The notes under the pieces: model-generated
Database searches by the model: none
The model's input: only the letters and a program-made list of their open reading frames with translations
Told to the model about the DNA's origin: nothing
NCBI GenBank assembly: GCA_963920525.1
Contig: OY986438.1
Location: 53,889,753-53,953,752, forward strand
DNA from: Dichetophora obliterata
Taxonomy: Eukaryota; Arthropoda; Insecta; Diptera; Sciomyzidae
Direction of reading: 5' to 3'
DNA length: 64,000 nt
Part shown: one piece after another, positions 21,431 through 33,429 of the stretch
How the letters are laid out: every line of letters starts with the position of its first letter
How positions within the stretch are numbered: position 1 is the stretch's first letter
Program-made: the position numbers and the translations under genes

Positions 21431-22720
21431 TAGGGAGTCCAGTCCCGGAAGCTTTTCCCGATCCCGGGATTATCGGGATTGAAAATATCAATCCCGGGAT
21501 TCCGCGAGTAGTTGAGGATTGAAAACTTTAAGAAGTAAATAATTCAAAATGTTTTTAATACGTTATTATGTATTACTTGAAACTAAAAATAAGTAAGTTA
21601 ATCATTTATAAAGCAACAAAACCAAAAAAATCACATTAAGGGTATTCACAATTGCTTTGTTTTCCCGTGGTATTGATACCACTCTTTACCGAGCGGTTTT
21701 TATATTTTTTGTTGTTTTACATGAAATCTCTAAAAACCAAAAGTGTGGTAATTTTAAATAGCTCACCAGTATGTTTAACGAACGTGGTTTTTAAAGTTTC
21801 ATAATAAACTGATCGGTTGCCAGTTATTTTCTAATTGCAAAAATGGAAGAAGCTTAAAATGCAAGTTAAACTTTTTTTATCCCATATATTAATAAAATAT
21901 ATCAAATTGAATAGTTAATTTACTTGCATAGAAACAAAAAGCTATAGTGGGAAGTTCCCAACCACAAATTCTATTTTCAGAATTGTGGGTGCTCATAATT
22001 GTGGTTTTCAACTATGTCAAAAAAACCACAATAATACGATACCACACAATTGTGAATACCCTTATTGTTAATAAACACAAAAACATTTAAACATTAAAAC
22101 AGTGAAACATTTTTTTTAGACACCGTCTTTATGTTTTTTTTTTTTGTGCTTAAATCAAATTAAGGTTGGAAAAGACTTTTTCAAATTAAATTTTATGTTT
22201 TAATTATTTTTAAAGTAAAACATTAAGCTGATCAACGCGTCTTATTTTTCGTTAGATAGTTTTGTTAGGATATTATTACAAATATACCCCGGTGATGAGA
22301 AGCGCCATTCTGATCTGATGCTACTTGGAGAAATAGTTGTACGATAATCATAACCAATTTGTAAGTTTCGATCACGATTGCCATCACCACAAAACAAAAT
22401 TACTTCCTATAATAATTATTACAGAATATCAGACAATTTTCAAATACATAGCTGACTTCCCGATGTTGCAAATTCTTCTAAGACTTTGCAAAGTCTTTGC
22501 TCCAGTGAATCATACTCATCGTCCTAATAATCTTTTTCAGGCTCAATAAAAGGTTTTTCTTATTCTATATTCATATCAACTTAGCTTGAAATGGTTGTAT
22601 TTACATGAATATTTGTTATAGAAATTTTTAATTTGAAAATTCCGGGATCCCGGAAAGAAAATCCCGGGACTTAAACTGGCTTGAGGGGATTTCGGGATCC
22701 CGGGATATATTTCCGTAATA
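21431..22720. mobile_element. hAT-like element rich in CCCGGGAT, copy 1
   Basis: Left end TAGGGAGTCCAGTCCCGGAA then GATCCCGGGATTATCGGGAT; right part GGGATCCCGGAAAGAAAATC then GGGATTTCGGGATCCCGGGA. The same CCCGGGAT-laden ends bound 53688-54580 and appear as a single end at 61944. A foldback MITE is nested inside (21639-22062). The right boundary is approximate and no target duplication was found. Confidence 0.6.
21639..22062. mobile_element. 424-bp foldback MITE, TA-flanked, AGGGTATTCAC ends
   Basis: Ends AGGGTATTCACAATTG in perfect inverted repeat; TA on both sides (21637-21638, 22063-22064). Subterminal CCGTGGTAT and CCACAATAATACGATACCAC keep some further symmetry. Third member of the GG(G/C)TATTCAC terminal family, here inside the CCCGGGAT hAT element. 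Confidence 0.75.
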
Positions 22721-22729
22721 CTTGCATAC

Positions 22730-24170
22730 ATATAGGGTATAAATATGAAAAATCAAAAAAAAAATATTGCTGACTTATGTTTTTAAGCATTAAACATGGT
22801 CAGGTGTTATTTTATTTGAAAAAAACAGTTCGTTCCCAGCAAAAATAAAGAAGTACTTCCGAACAATTTCTGAAATAACTTTTTCGCATTCACAAGTTGT
22901 TCCAATTCAGGTTCGAGTGAGTAATTTTTGTGCAGGAAATGTCTACAAAAAAAATTACTTCTGCTCTCGCTTCTAATAAATATAACCAAGAATTAATTTT
23001 TTTCTAACTAAAACAGAAAAAACTAAAAACTTCTTCTCTCGCTTCTATCGGACCGAAACTATAACTACTCATCGAAATGGCAATTTGTTCGTTCACAGGT
23101 GTGAAAGATGCCGAATTCTCTCGCCAACTACAAATCTGCTCCCAGGCCAGTAACGCAACTAAAGGGGGGCTTTTGGGTTTAAGCCAACACCAAAATTATT
23201 GCAAAAACAATAAAAATAGGATACAATCAAAGTGAGTCACATGAAAAGTCATCACATGTTTTTATCAAAAGAATGAAAACGCCAAATGTAAATTTCATAT
23301 CGATCGTGGTTGAAGCGTTGTCTATTAAATTGACCATGTTTTTTTGCTCTCAGAACGCATATGATTAATATTTTTAAGTTCTTATTTTAATCATTTAGAG
23401 AGGTTGAAAAATAAATATTCTATAAACTCGAAACATTGATTGATTGACACAAGCAGTTGGCTTAACCAATAAAAGCTTGTAGGAAGTACTAAATTTAAGA
23501 GATAATGCTGAAATGGAATTAGATACATTATATCTGAATGCTGCAAACAGACAGAAATCAATGACTTTGTTGAATCTCTAACTATCGAATCTCGGTTCAC
23601 ATACCTTCTTTGGATGCATTTATCTTAAGCTTTAAACATAATACATATATACATTCTTATTTGATTTCAAACCCAATATCGTGAAGCTACGAAATCGCAG
23701 GATGATGTCTCTTTAGGAGGTTTTAATAAGCTAATGGGATTTTATTAAGATGACTTAGAAGGAGATTTTGGTGATTTAGAAATGAAACAGAATGTGTGAT
23801 ACAAAATTAGCAACAAAAAAATAGCGATAGAAAAATACAGTGTTTGGAGCCTTAGCTTAACAGTGTATAATTTACTAACCATCCTTGCAACTCTTCCAGT
23901 CACTTCGTGTGAAAACAAAAAAATCTTTTTATTTCTTCGCTGACTCAAAACGTACTTAAGAAACACGAAGTTGCAATATAGACTAAACGGTCTCACATGG
24001 CTTCATCTGTACAGAGATATGTACAGAGATATTATTTTAGATAGGCTCGCTGAAAGTAAGCGTTAGCTGAATTACAAAATATAGTTTTGGTTTGTAAAGT
24101 TTTTATTAATATCCGTAAACAATTGATCGCAATTTTTTTTTAAATTTGCTAATACTAATACGAAAATAAT
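22730..24170. other. No recognisable gene
   Basis: AT-rich sequence with short spurious frames. CTCGCTTCTAATA/CTCGCTTCTATCG-like repeats at 22960-23050 are the only local pattern seen. Confidence 0.4.
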
Positions 24171-24180
24171 AAATAAACCA

Positions 24181-24255
24181 GTAGTGGAATTCCCAAAGTT
24201 TTCGCTAAATAACGATATCGAAAATCGTCGTTAACGCGTTTGGGAATTCCACTAC
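24181..24255. mobile_element. 75-bp hairpin MITE with 8-bp target duplication
   Basis: Perfect 17-bp terminal inverted repeat GTAGTGGAATTCCCAAA (24181-24197 and 24239-24255) around a 41-base centre. Direct duplication ATAAACCA immediately outside both ends (24173-24180 and 24256-24263). The 8-bp duplication suits a hAT-type source, although the end does not start CAG. The clean duplication suggests a fairly recent insertion. Confidence 0.85.
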
Positions 24256-24269
24256 ATAAACCATTAATC

Positions 24270-27200
24270 CAAAAATCGGTCTCACTACACCGTACATTTT
24301 CTTTCATATATAAGCACGAAATATTATAAACCGCCCCACAGTGTGAGAATTTCATGTTCATATTCTAGAAGGACATAAGTAAAAATAAAAAAGTTGTCCA
24401 ACTCAAATAATTTTTATTTTGTCATATAAAATTCTTCCTTTATTATGAATATGAACATTAAAATAAACAAAAACCAATAGGTTCGGTGTAAAAGACAAGC
24501 AAACTTAATAAATTTAGCAGACTATAAAATTATTTTTGGAGTGGAAGTTTTAACCGTTTTTAAGTACCGAGAGTGTTCAATACTTGTATGGAAAAACAAG
24601 ATATTGTTTTTTAAAATTTTGAAAGTGCTAGCATAAAATAAAATTGCAAATCGTTATTCAATGACATGATATCTGATTTTTTATTTATTTGTTTTGTCAG
24701 ATTTTCAGACTTAAAAATGTTAGTATATTACTTTTTTTAATACTAATTATTGAAATTAAATAGACTGAAACTAATAAATGTCAGTATTGGCCGTTCCTTA
24801 TATTACACTTTGCGTAAAGGTATATGTTTTTAGTTTATAAAAACATTAAAATCTTCATGCGCACATTTAAAATTTCAAGTTTTTTCTAAAATGCTTTTTC
24901 TTCTAAAAATCAAACTTATATTAGTACGTTTTTATGCTGTTACTAATAAATTTATGTATGTGAAATGACCACAGTCTTGCATTCTTAAAATAAAACATTT
25001 CTCGGAGGACGCTCAAGAGGCAAGATCAAAAGGACAGTAGAAGATACCGACAATTAACAACACGGAAGACATCTAGAATCAACACCAATAGATAGACTGC
25101 TACAAAGACTGTTAATTTCGTCAAATTCACTTATTGCAAGTTTAAGGGCCCCTCTAAAAAAGAAGAACAGCAAATTACACAAGAAGTATTGGATTTATTG
25201 AAGGAACCACTAATAAATTATAAAAGCGACAATGAAGATGCTTCGAAAGCGAAGAGAATAGTTTCCATAATTGTTTAAATATTCAGATTCAAAAGTGAAG
25301 AGATTCAAAGTGATTCAGATTTATATAAGTATGTTTATAATTATATTATTGATATAATTTATGTCAAATCAAATAATATTATTTGATTTTTTTATTTAAT
25401 TTTGAACTCAAATCGATTGATTTTATAATTATAGAGCACATATTCATATAATTTTTTTTTATTGTAGCAACACAAATGTTATTTTCTTCTAATTAAAAAT
25501 GAAAATTTTAGATTGATTCAAGTATCTTATTTTACATAAGATAAAAATACTTAATAATATATTATTGTCCTCCGAAGTTGCTCAAAGATATACAATGTTT
25601 TATTAATGATGCCACGCCCCTTTGATGTATCCTGCCTAATTTTTACATCCTATTTATAAAATATTCTACCTATCCCCACACCAAGTTTCAGGAAATTTGG
25701 TTCAATAATTCTGGAATTATTTGTTTTGTCCAGCTAGATTCGTGAATTCTCACACTGTGTGCCCCTCAAAAGAAAATATCTTGTTGCGCCCCTGACCCAG
25801 GCTCTTGGTTCTCCGCATGGCCGCTGTAGTAGATGCCACAAAAATGCTTGCCGAATGCAGCCCTGTCCTTTCCGTTTCTTTTCGATTCCGATAGTCGCCA
25901 AGATTCAAATTTTGTTTGTGGTGTCCAAAACCTCATCTTCTTGTGCTATTAAAAAAAAAATTTGCTTTAAATACCCAGAGAGTTGTGTATATTCAGTTTG
26001 AGATACATACTTGCATGCTCTTTCCTTTTGTGAAGTTAATATCGAATAAAGTAGTGAGCAAAGTCTTAAATCTCTTTGATGTTATTTAAGTGTCTTCTCA
26101 GTTGTACGCTGTTGAACGAATGCGCCTATAAATGATATACTTTTTGAAGTGCAGAAATGATAACGACGTGTGGTTAAAAAACAAACACGTTTCATTTTAT
26201 CTGACGAAGTATCTACATCACTTTGTATGTTTTATTTGGTTTTGCATTGCAAGTTGAGAGAATCGTACTAGTTTCGTCAGAAACATCGACCTGATACCAC
26301 ACTAATGCAACAGTTATTAAAGTTAATGCTTATTCGGCATAATTTTTAACTTCAACTTTTTTCAATGTAATTGTTTTCCGATTTCTTTCAATTCTTCAAT
26401 TAATTATATTTTTAAATTAATAAGATAGTTGAGCGGAATAACCTGCTCAACCACTTGAAAGACGAACTTCTGCATATCAGCGTACATTATTGGTCAAGCC
26501 ATAAATGTTTGTGCAGCTAAAAAACTCGAATTTCCAGCGAACTCTATCAGCACTCAAGGGGATTTTGTATTTTTTGATCAATAAATTGTAAACAATGTCT
26601 AATATCAACAATAAAAAGTTATTTTTATTGAAGCTTAGACTCCTTGTCTAAAAGATAGTAGAGATAAAAATATATATTATTTTTATACGAGATACCGAAG
26701 CATTTATACTTATTCAAATGAAAATTTAAACTTAAACAAAATGTACTTTCTTTATGGCTCATTTCATATAAAACCATAATTAGCATTCATTTTATAACTT
26801 TTAAATTTATACTAACCCTACCATCTCTGCCGCCTCATACTAAAAATACATATGTTTTCCATAGAATGCACTGGCTTACAAATAATTAAATGGTGTTTGC
26901 ACCCCGGATCAAAGCAATTTTTTATGAGTCGGTGATAACAGAAATGAAAGAAATTTTTTTTTTATTTCGCGATTTTTCGAGATATCGGTAAAAAAGTGCT
27001 TTTTAGTTAGTGGGTCGACTCAAACCAAAATATCTCATTATTGGTAAATCCGACAGTTACATTCTATATATTGTTGAAAAAACAACAAAATGACTCATAT
27101 AGCGAAATTTTAATCTTTGCAATCAGCAATAAATTTGCAGAAATACAGCTTATCAAACTTTATATTTAATAAGTTTTTTGTGATTTTTAAAAAATTTTTG

Positions 27201-27300
27201 CCGATTAAAGGAATTTGTTTTTTAAGAAAAAATAATTAAAACCAAAATTTTTAGTTTTTTATTTTCTTACACAGCTATGCCATAAAAGAAAACCCACCAA
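24270..27300. other. AT-rich stretch without a clear gene; possible lone hAT end
   Basis: No supported gene. At 25745-25793 the sequence CTGTGTGCCCCTCAAAAGAA AATATC, then TTGTTGCGCCCCTG, reads on the other strand as CAGGGGCGCAACAAGATATT, a hAT-like end; its partner was not found. An 80-codon open frame from 25759 overlaps that end and is not recognised. A possible LINE tail at 25015-25070 is too short to annotate. Confidence 0.35.
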
Positions 27301-27311
27301 ACATTAACATA

Positions 27312-27672
27312 TCGTTTCGATATCGAAAAGATATCATAAAGGCGATGATTTCTATCGTTTTCGATATTCGAATAGGTATAGTAACGATATCGAGAAATGG
27401 CCATTAACGATACAAATCTACCTATCGTTAACGATATCGTGAAATCATAAATATCGATATCAGTACGATATCGAATATTTTCAGATCTTGATATCGTTTC
27501 GATATCGAGTATTCTACAACCCCGTTATCGTTTCGGTATTGTTACTTATGATTTGACGATATTGTTAACGATAGGTCGATTTGTAACGTTAATGGCCATT
27601 TCTCGATATCGTTACTACACCTTTGCGAATATCGAAAACAATAGAAATGATATCTTTTCGATATCGAAACGA
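27312..27672. repeat. 360-bp palindrome of CGATA/TATCG motifs
   Basis: The two halves are inverted copies of about 165 bp. Left arm: ATCGTTTCGATATCGAAAAG, TAGTAACGATATCGAGAAAT, GGCCATTAACGATACAAATC, CCTATCGTTAACGATATCGT. Right arm gives the same blocks in reverse complement with a few changes (AACGTTACAAATCG, AACAATATCGT). By eye I count 26 CGATA or TATCG pentamers in about 360 bp. CGATA is the core recognised by the fly insulator protein BEAF-32, and TATCGATA by DREF. The element is probably a foldback transposon; a chromatin role is only a hypothesis. Confidence 0.8.
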
Positions 27673-27779
27673 GATTTTTTACTTGTCTAAAATTATATAA
27701 TTATATTATATAAATATATTAAAAACTGAACTGGACTTATGTTCCATGACAATATTAATTTAATGATAATATTAATATA

Positions 27780-27895
27780 AATTTATTAAGGGTGTTTATT
27801 TATAATGTTTATAATATAATATTATATGACTACAAGGATATAATACAATATAATTACATTATTAATTTAAAATCATTAAGGGTGTTTATTTATTA
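27780..27895. repeat. Direct duplication containing TTAAGGGTGTTTATTTAT
   Basis: TTATTAAGGGTGTTTATTTA at about 27784 recurs as AATCATTAAGGGTGTTTATT at about 27870, 86-87 bp apart, in otherwise simple AT sequence. Confidence 0.5.
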
Positions 27896-27899
27896 AAAA

Positions 27900-28780
27900 A
27901 AGAATTAAAGAAATGCATCTTTTAAAGTGGTTTTAATTATTTGATTTTGATTTTTCGCTATATTTATTTGTCCTGTTTTGCCTGTCACTGGCATAGAGAA
28001 AAAATTTCTTAGTTGTTTCTTCAATAACTGTCACTGAGTCTGTATGGTATTTGCTTCTAAAGGCACCTAAAAATAATTTAAAAAATTTTTTAATTAAAAG
28101 GTAAAAAATTAGGTACTTTCTATTGTTGATGTAGTTGCGAGTTTTCTTACGAACATTTTAGTTTGACTCGCCCAAAGTTTTTAACCTTAAAAAAAAAATT
28201 TTTATTTAAATTTGAAAGTAGTTATTTTAAAATTACAGCTGTAGCATTACATAAAAAAAGTTAATTATGAATAAACATTAAAGCGGTTCAAAAAAGGTTA
28301 TGAAAAATTAAGGGTTTCTTTTTTTCGGTGCGCGTTAATTTTCTGAAATTTGGAACTCCACCTCTAGATATTGCGCAAATCGATTTAAGGTCATTTTGGA
28401 GCTGTAATGAACTCAAACTATTTGAAATAACGGGGTGTCTGAACTGAAACTCTATTAAAACTTTATTAAAATATGCATTAAAAAAAAAACTTAAAAAAGC
28501 CTGCGATATTATAAATGAATCCCATCAAAATGTGTTCCATTTGATTTTCTGTTTGGACACCGCACTATTCAAAAAGTTTTAGTTCAATATAGATCCAATA
28601 TGACCCTGAAACAATTTGCGCAACATGAACGATTATTGGTCGAACTTTCAAAAAAAAGATGCGCACCCTGTGAATGCAGACTCTGGTAGTCTACCTTATC
28701 ATCCAATTTATTTATTTTGTCGAACAGGATATCTTTGTTTTCAGGTGTATATGCTGTAAATAAATTCCCATATATATATG
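27900..28780. other. No recognisable gene
   Basis: AT-rich sequence; nothing assignable on either strand. Confidence 0.4.
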
Positions 28781-28784
28781 AAGT

Positions 28785-29122
28785 GGCGACCGTAGCCTAG
28801 TGGGTATAGTCCGTGGCCGCTAAGCTTAAGAACCGCGGTAGCCCGGGTTCAATTCCAGCTCAGACAGAAAGTTTTTTCAATTGAATTAATTTTTCTCTTC
28901 GGTCGTCTCCTCTCTGCAGATAATGGCAAACCTCAGAGAGTAAAAATTGCCATGTAAAGCTTCTTGAGAACATAAGCCGTTCGGAGTCGGCATAAAACAC
29001 GTACGTCCAGTTCTCGGTCATTTATGATCAAACATTTAATAACACGCACAGCACAATTAATCAATAGAAGCTAAGTCAAAGTCCTTCCAAGGGCTGAAAT
29101 GGCCAGTTTATTTTTATTTTTT
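28785..29122 (+). mobile_element. tRNA-derived SINE, copy 1
   Basis: A 338-bp unit starting GGCGACCGTAGCCTAGTGGG. The head holds an A-box-like TAGCCTAGTGGG and a B-box-like GGGTTCAATTCC (matching GGTTCGANTCC with one change), the internal RNA polymerase III promoter of a tRNA. The body (CAAACCTCAGAGAGTAAAAA TTGCCATGTAAAGC, GAACATAAGCCGTTCGGAGT) ends GGCCAGTTTA then a T-rich tail. Perfect 14-bp target duplication TATATATATGAAGT (28771-28784, 29123-29136). Two more copies at 47516-47848 and 55403-55741. Copying would depend on a LINE in trans. Confidence 0.9.
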
Positions 29123-29139
29123 TATATATATGAAGTAAC

Positions 29140-30620
29140 GATTGAATTTGTGGGTTCCTCTACAAGTGGAAGTCATTCGACAATATGCGGAGTATGCGCT
29201 CCCTTTTTGTAGATTGTTGATCCGTCATTGTAGAAAATTGATTGTCCATGGAAGATTTTATGGGTTTGAAAATACTGGGTAACTTGCTTGTCCCTTTCAT
29301 AACGTAGAGCTAATGTGAAATAGGTAGAAATGTTGAATCTTCATCTACTTTAAAATAAAACATTTTGATATATCTTCAAGCTTATCTCAATATACTCAAT
29401 ATATCGATATCTCAATCGACTGTGAGGAGGCATGCGAGGCTGTTGAGTTGTGCTTTTGGTTTCAGGCATGGTTTGTGGAGCATTTGCATCATTTGCTTCA
29501 GAAGCAGGACTGGAAATTGCGCTGAAGTTGTATTCAACATCATCAATGCATTAGAACTTACTATTGTTAGTATTGCTGGCACATGCTTGATTGTGTACAT
29601 TTGTTAAAAGATTGTTTTCATCATTGCCAAAATAATATCCTAAAAAATTCTTCGCTGCCTTTTTTACTCTTTTTCTCATAGTATAGATAAAATCAACACT
29701 TCTTTTATTTGTGCACAAATTAATTGTTCTTTTGACTTTTACAACACACTTGATAAAAATTTAATAGCATCAATTAAAGTTATAATTTGACAGAAAAATC
29801 AAAGTAAACAATTCAATAATGCAAATATTTTTATTTGACGTTTACTCAGCTGTTGAATTGGAACAGGTATAATTTTGACATGGTCAAATGTAGGCTGTTT
29901 CACTTTTCTTTCTTTCTTTCTTTTGACATCACATCATTGGTAGATAATTGGTTCAGCTGAAAGAATTTTTATTTTCACTTTCACTGTTTTTTCATTCTTT
30001 AATAAAAAGCGACGAACAAACACATGCGGAAAAAATAAACACGTAAACAACGATTTGACACTTGCTTGAAATGAAATAGTGCATAAGCCGAGAATTAAGA
30101 GCGCTACAACCCCGATTTCGGTAGTCCAGCTAATTTAATTGGTCCTTAGTTCTAAAATCCAAGTACTAGCGCTATGTACTTATGAGCTAAGAAAACAGCT
30201 GGTATTTTTTTATCTAGTTAAAAAGCTAGTTCGAAAAAGTTAGTTAGTTAACTATAAATTAAGCTATTAGTTATTTTTTAACTTGTAAAAGAGCTGGTAT
30301 TTTTGAACTAGCTGCATTACAGATAGTAACTTATTTAGTAACTTTTTGTCTAGTAAGATACCAGAATGTTATCGTTAAAAAAAATGTCGATATGGTGTTT
30401 GCTGGGAAGCTTAATTTAAGTCTGATCGGTCTATAAATGAAAAAGTTATTGACATTTTTGTAAAATACTAAATGTTTTAATTTTCAGCATGTTTACTCTA
30501 TTTAAAATATTTGCACTAAATGAACTTCTTCCTGAAGTTTTTAATTTTTTCCCGTCGTATCCTCACTAATCAAGAGCCAGCATTAGTCGGCCATCATGCT
30601 CTGGTCCCAAAAGCCTTGAT
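29140..30620. other. Non-coding stretch with AGCTAGTTA-like repeats
   Basis: No gene supported. From 30190 to 30350 the sequence repeats AGCTGGTATTTTT, AGCTAGTT and GTTAGTTA in loose fashion. Short open frames here (29365-29607 and its complement) are not recognised. Confidence 0.4.
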
Positions 30621-30627
30621 AGGGCCC

Positions 30628-31470
30628 ATGGAAAAAGGTGAATACCGTATTTTGATAAGGCATTGCTACTTAATGGGAAAAAATACCGCTGAAGCCAAGG
30701 CATGTATTGATAAATATTATAACACAATATCTGCTCCACTGTAAAATATTGATTTGCTGAGTTTCGTCGTGATCGTACAACTACAACTGATGCATCACTT
30801 TCAGGAAGCCAAAATGAAGCAGTTACTCCTGAAATATCTGAAAAATTCGTGTTGATAACCGCAAAGTGAGATTGAATGAGATAGCTTACATCATTTCAAA
30901 GGAACGTGGGATCATATCATTCATGAATGTTTACGCATTAAAAAGATTTGTGGACGTTAAGTACCTCGTTTCTTAATAAAAACAGACAAACGTGTTCGCC
31001 TTTCAAGCCAAAATTGGGAACTGTGTCGGCATCCATCATTACACACCTGAGTTCAAACAGCAGTTGGCAGAGTGGTTATTACCTGATGAAAACCGTCCAA
31101 AGCGCACAAAAACAAAACAATTGACCGGCAAAGTATTAGCTCGACTTCCTTCAACACGATAAAACAATCAACAAGCAATATTAATTTTGTTTCACCAAAA
31201 CAATGCTCCAGCTCACTAGGCTCGCGATACGTCTCATAAATTGCAGGAAATGTGGTACGGGTAGGTCCCCCACCCACGTTTTTCTCCAGATCTGGTCCCC
31301 AGAGACTATTTCCTGCTTCCCAGATTAAAAATGCAAGAGATTTTTCTCAAATTAGCAGTTCGAGTTGGAAACAAATGCCTATTTTGAGGGACTTGAAGCC
31401 AACCACTACAAGAAAGGCATCGAGGATCGAAATGCATTGTTAGAGGGATGCATTTTTAATCTAGAGAAAT
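30628..31470 (+). pseudogene. mariner (DD34D) transposase, heavily decayed
   Basis: Starts MEKGEYRILIRHCYLMGKNT, the usual mariner opening, at 30628. Reading across several frameshifts gives KFRRDRTTTDASLSGSQNEA, NRKVRLNEIAYIISKERGII, IHECLRIKKICGR, IHHYTPEFKQQLAEWLLPDE, RPKRTKTKQLTGKV and FHQNNAPAH. The second catalytic Asp in the HQDN motif is replaced by Asn, and the first catalytic region is garbled. The third survives in FSPDLVPRDYF. About 840 bp remain of an expected 1.03 kb, so parts are deleted. Terminal repeats not identified. Confidence 0.8.
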
Positions 31471-31679
31471 AAGTGAATTTCTCTAGATAGAGGTCATGAT
31501 GAAGAAAAGAACAATTTTTCACAAAAAAAACCCGTTTTTTCATTGCCCACATCCTATGTCTACAATATCATATAAAATTGATGTGCAAATTTACATTTAA
31601 CGCCAAAAATACTATACCGATTTTAATGAAAAAAGTTTTATAATATCATGATATTATGCTTATCTGTACCACAGCACGT

Positions 31680-33425
31680 TAGGTCAGGTTAGGTTAGTGT
31701 GGCTATCTCAAACGAGACACACTTAGGCCAATGAGGCCCATTGTGATACCAAGGGTTTGTTCTTCCTATCTCTATTTAAACCATTTTGAGCTGTTTACTA
31801 AGCCTAGGATTCGGTAAATCGAAGATTCCCAGAGTTCGTCGAGGTCATTGAAGACCCAGTTGCCTAAGTGGAGGAAGCGTTTTTGAGCCAGCGCTGGGTA
31901 AGTGCAGAGGAAATGTACTGTAAATTCTTCCTCCTCCTCATCTCTACAGCTTCTGCAAAAGTCGTTGTGGGGTATGTTTAATCTTTGAGCGTGTCTGTCA
32001 ATAAAGCAGTGCCCTGTAAGGCTCCCTACCATGGTGCTAATGTGGTCTCTACTGAGAGAAATGAGTTCTTTTGAACACTTAAGATTGAGCTTAGGCCAGA
32101 TTTGCCGTGTTATATTTCACGTGTTTCCTACTGACCAACTGTTGTTGGTTTTGATGCAGGATAACTCATGTGTAAGGAGTTTACTTGTGGTGAGAGGAAT
32201 ACCAAGGCTTGCCTTGTCTAAAGATAGTTGTTTGGTAGTACCTGTACGAGCGAGTTCATCTGCTTTGCAGTTACCAAGAAAATCCTTATGTCCAGGAATC
32301 CTGCATAGAAGGATTTTAAGCTGCTCTGCCATCTCGTTTAGAGATCTGGGCAATTGAGAACTGTTTCAGATGTTATTTCAACAGTTCCTAGGAATTTCAA
32401 AGCGGCTTGACTGTCAGAAAGTATGCAAATATCCATGGAAGATATTTCATTTACCTGAAGCCAAGTTAACGCTTCATGTATAGCAGCGATTTCAGCTTGA
32501 AATACACTGCAATGGTCAGGGAGCCTGAAGGCTAAATTAATGCTTCTGAGTAGACTCCTCCACCTTCTTTGCCATCTAGTTTTGATCCATAAGTAAAGAT
32601 CTCAATGACATTGTGAGGTGAACGGTTAAGTAGTTCCCACTCTTTTCGAAAGGGATTGGATACATCGAACTTCCTTTCATAGGATAGTTTTTGTGTGATG
32701 AGTCAATGGACCTAGTTATGGGAGGGAGAAATTTTCTAATGCAAAAATGCCCTAGTGTACCTTCTTTCCACTGGGAGGTGGCTTCTAGGCGGATGGCTGT
32801 ATTAGCGGCCATCTGTTTAGCTAGGATGTCAAGTGGTGTAAGATGGAGCATTGTGTCTAATGCGTCTATCGGAGTGGTTCTTAGGGCTTCACTGACTCAC
32901 AGTTCCGCTGATCTTTGAACTTAGATTAGTCTGTTTTACGAGTGCTTGCCACCAGAAAATAGCACCATATAGCAAGATTGGCCTTACACCTGATATAGCC
33001 AGTGAGTAACACTTGGTTGTAAACCCCATTTGCTACCCACCATCTTTTTATAAGAGCACAGGGCAATATTCGCTTTTTTGGCTCTCTCAAGCAGATTGGG
33101 CTTCCAGTTTAGTTTCTTATCCAGTATAAGGCCCAGGTATTTTGCTTGATCTGAGAAGCTAAGTCTTGTGTTTCCCAGTTTAGGAGGACTAATTAGAGAT
33201 AAATTGTGTTTTCTGGTGAACACCACTAACTCAGTTTTGTTTGGGTTAACGCTTAGCCCACAGCTGATAGCCCAGTTGACTAGAGTATTTAGGCAATTTT
33301 GCTGATAGCCCAGTTGACTAGAGTATTTAGGCAATTTTGCATAATATCCCGAAGGGTAGATATGTGTTTTCCAGTGGTAACAATAGCAGCAAGGGATGAG
33401 CCTCGAGCAAGGCGAAAAGTGAGAT
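31680..33425 (-). pseudogene. 5'-truncated LINE (I/LOA group): RT end, RNase H, zinc-finger tail
   Basis: Reads leftward. RT palm/thumb: IVTTGKHISTLRDIMQNCLN, GLSVNPNKTELVVFTRKHNL, FSDQAKYLGLILDKKLNWKP. RNase H: FTYGSKLDGKEGGGVYSEA, QAEIAAIHEALTWLQVNEIS, ILSDSQAALKFLG, IPGHKDFLGNCKADELAR. C-terminal block: LTGHCFIDRHAQRLNIPHND, FCRSCRDEEEEEFTVHFLC (a Cys/His cluster). The first RNase H catalytic Asp (TDGSK) is Tyr here. Several stops and frameshifts, one from the tandem duplication at 33263-33338. The 3' end runs into CTAACCTAACCTGACCTAAC. The 5' end is cut within the RT, the usual fate of a LINE copy. Dead. Confidence 0.85.
33263..33338. repeat. 38-bp tandem duplication inside the LINE reverse transcriptase
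   Basis: The segment GCTGATAGCCCAGTTGACTA GAGTATTTAGGCAATTTT occurs twice head to tail (33263-33300 and 33301-33338). Thirty-eight is not a multiple of three, so it shifts the frame. The copies are identical, so the event is younger than the insertion. Confidence 0.9.
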
Positions 33426-33429
33426 ACAT

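Noticed and set aside
25000..25120. Possible LINE C-terminal piece (GRSRGKIKRTVEDT)
   Set aside because: It recalls the GRPKxTWRRTVE motif of LINE tails, but only about 14 residues agree and no further LINE sequence is adjacent.
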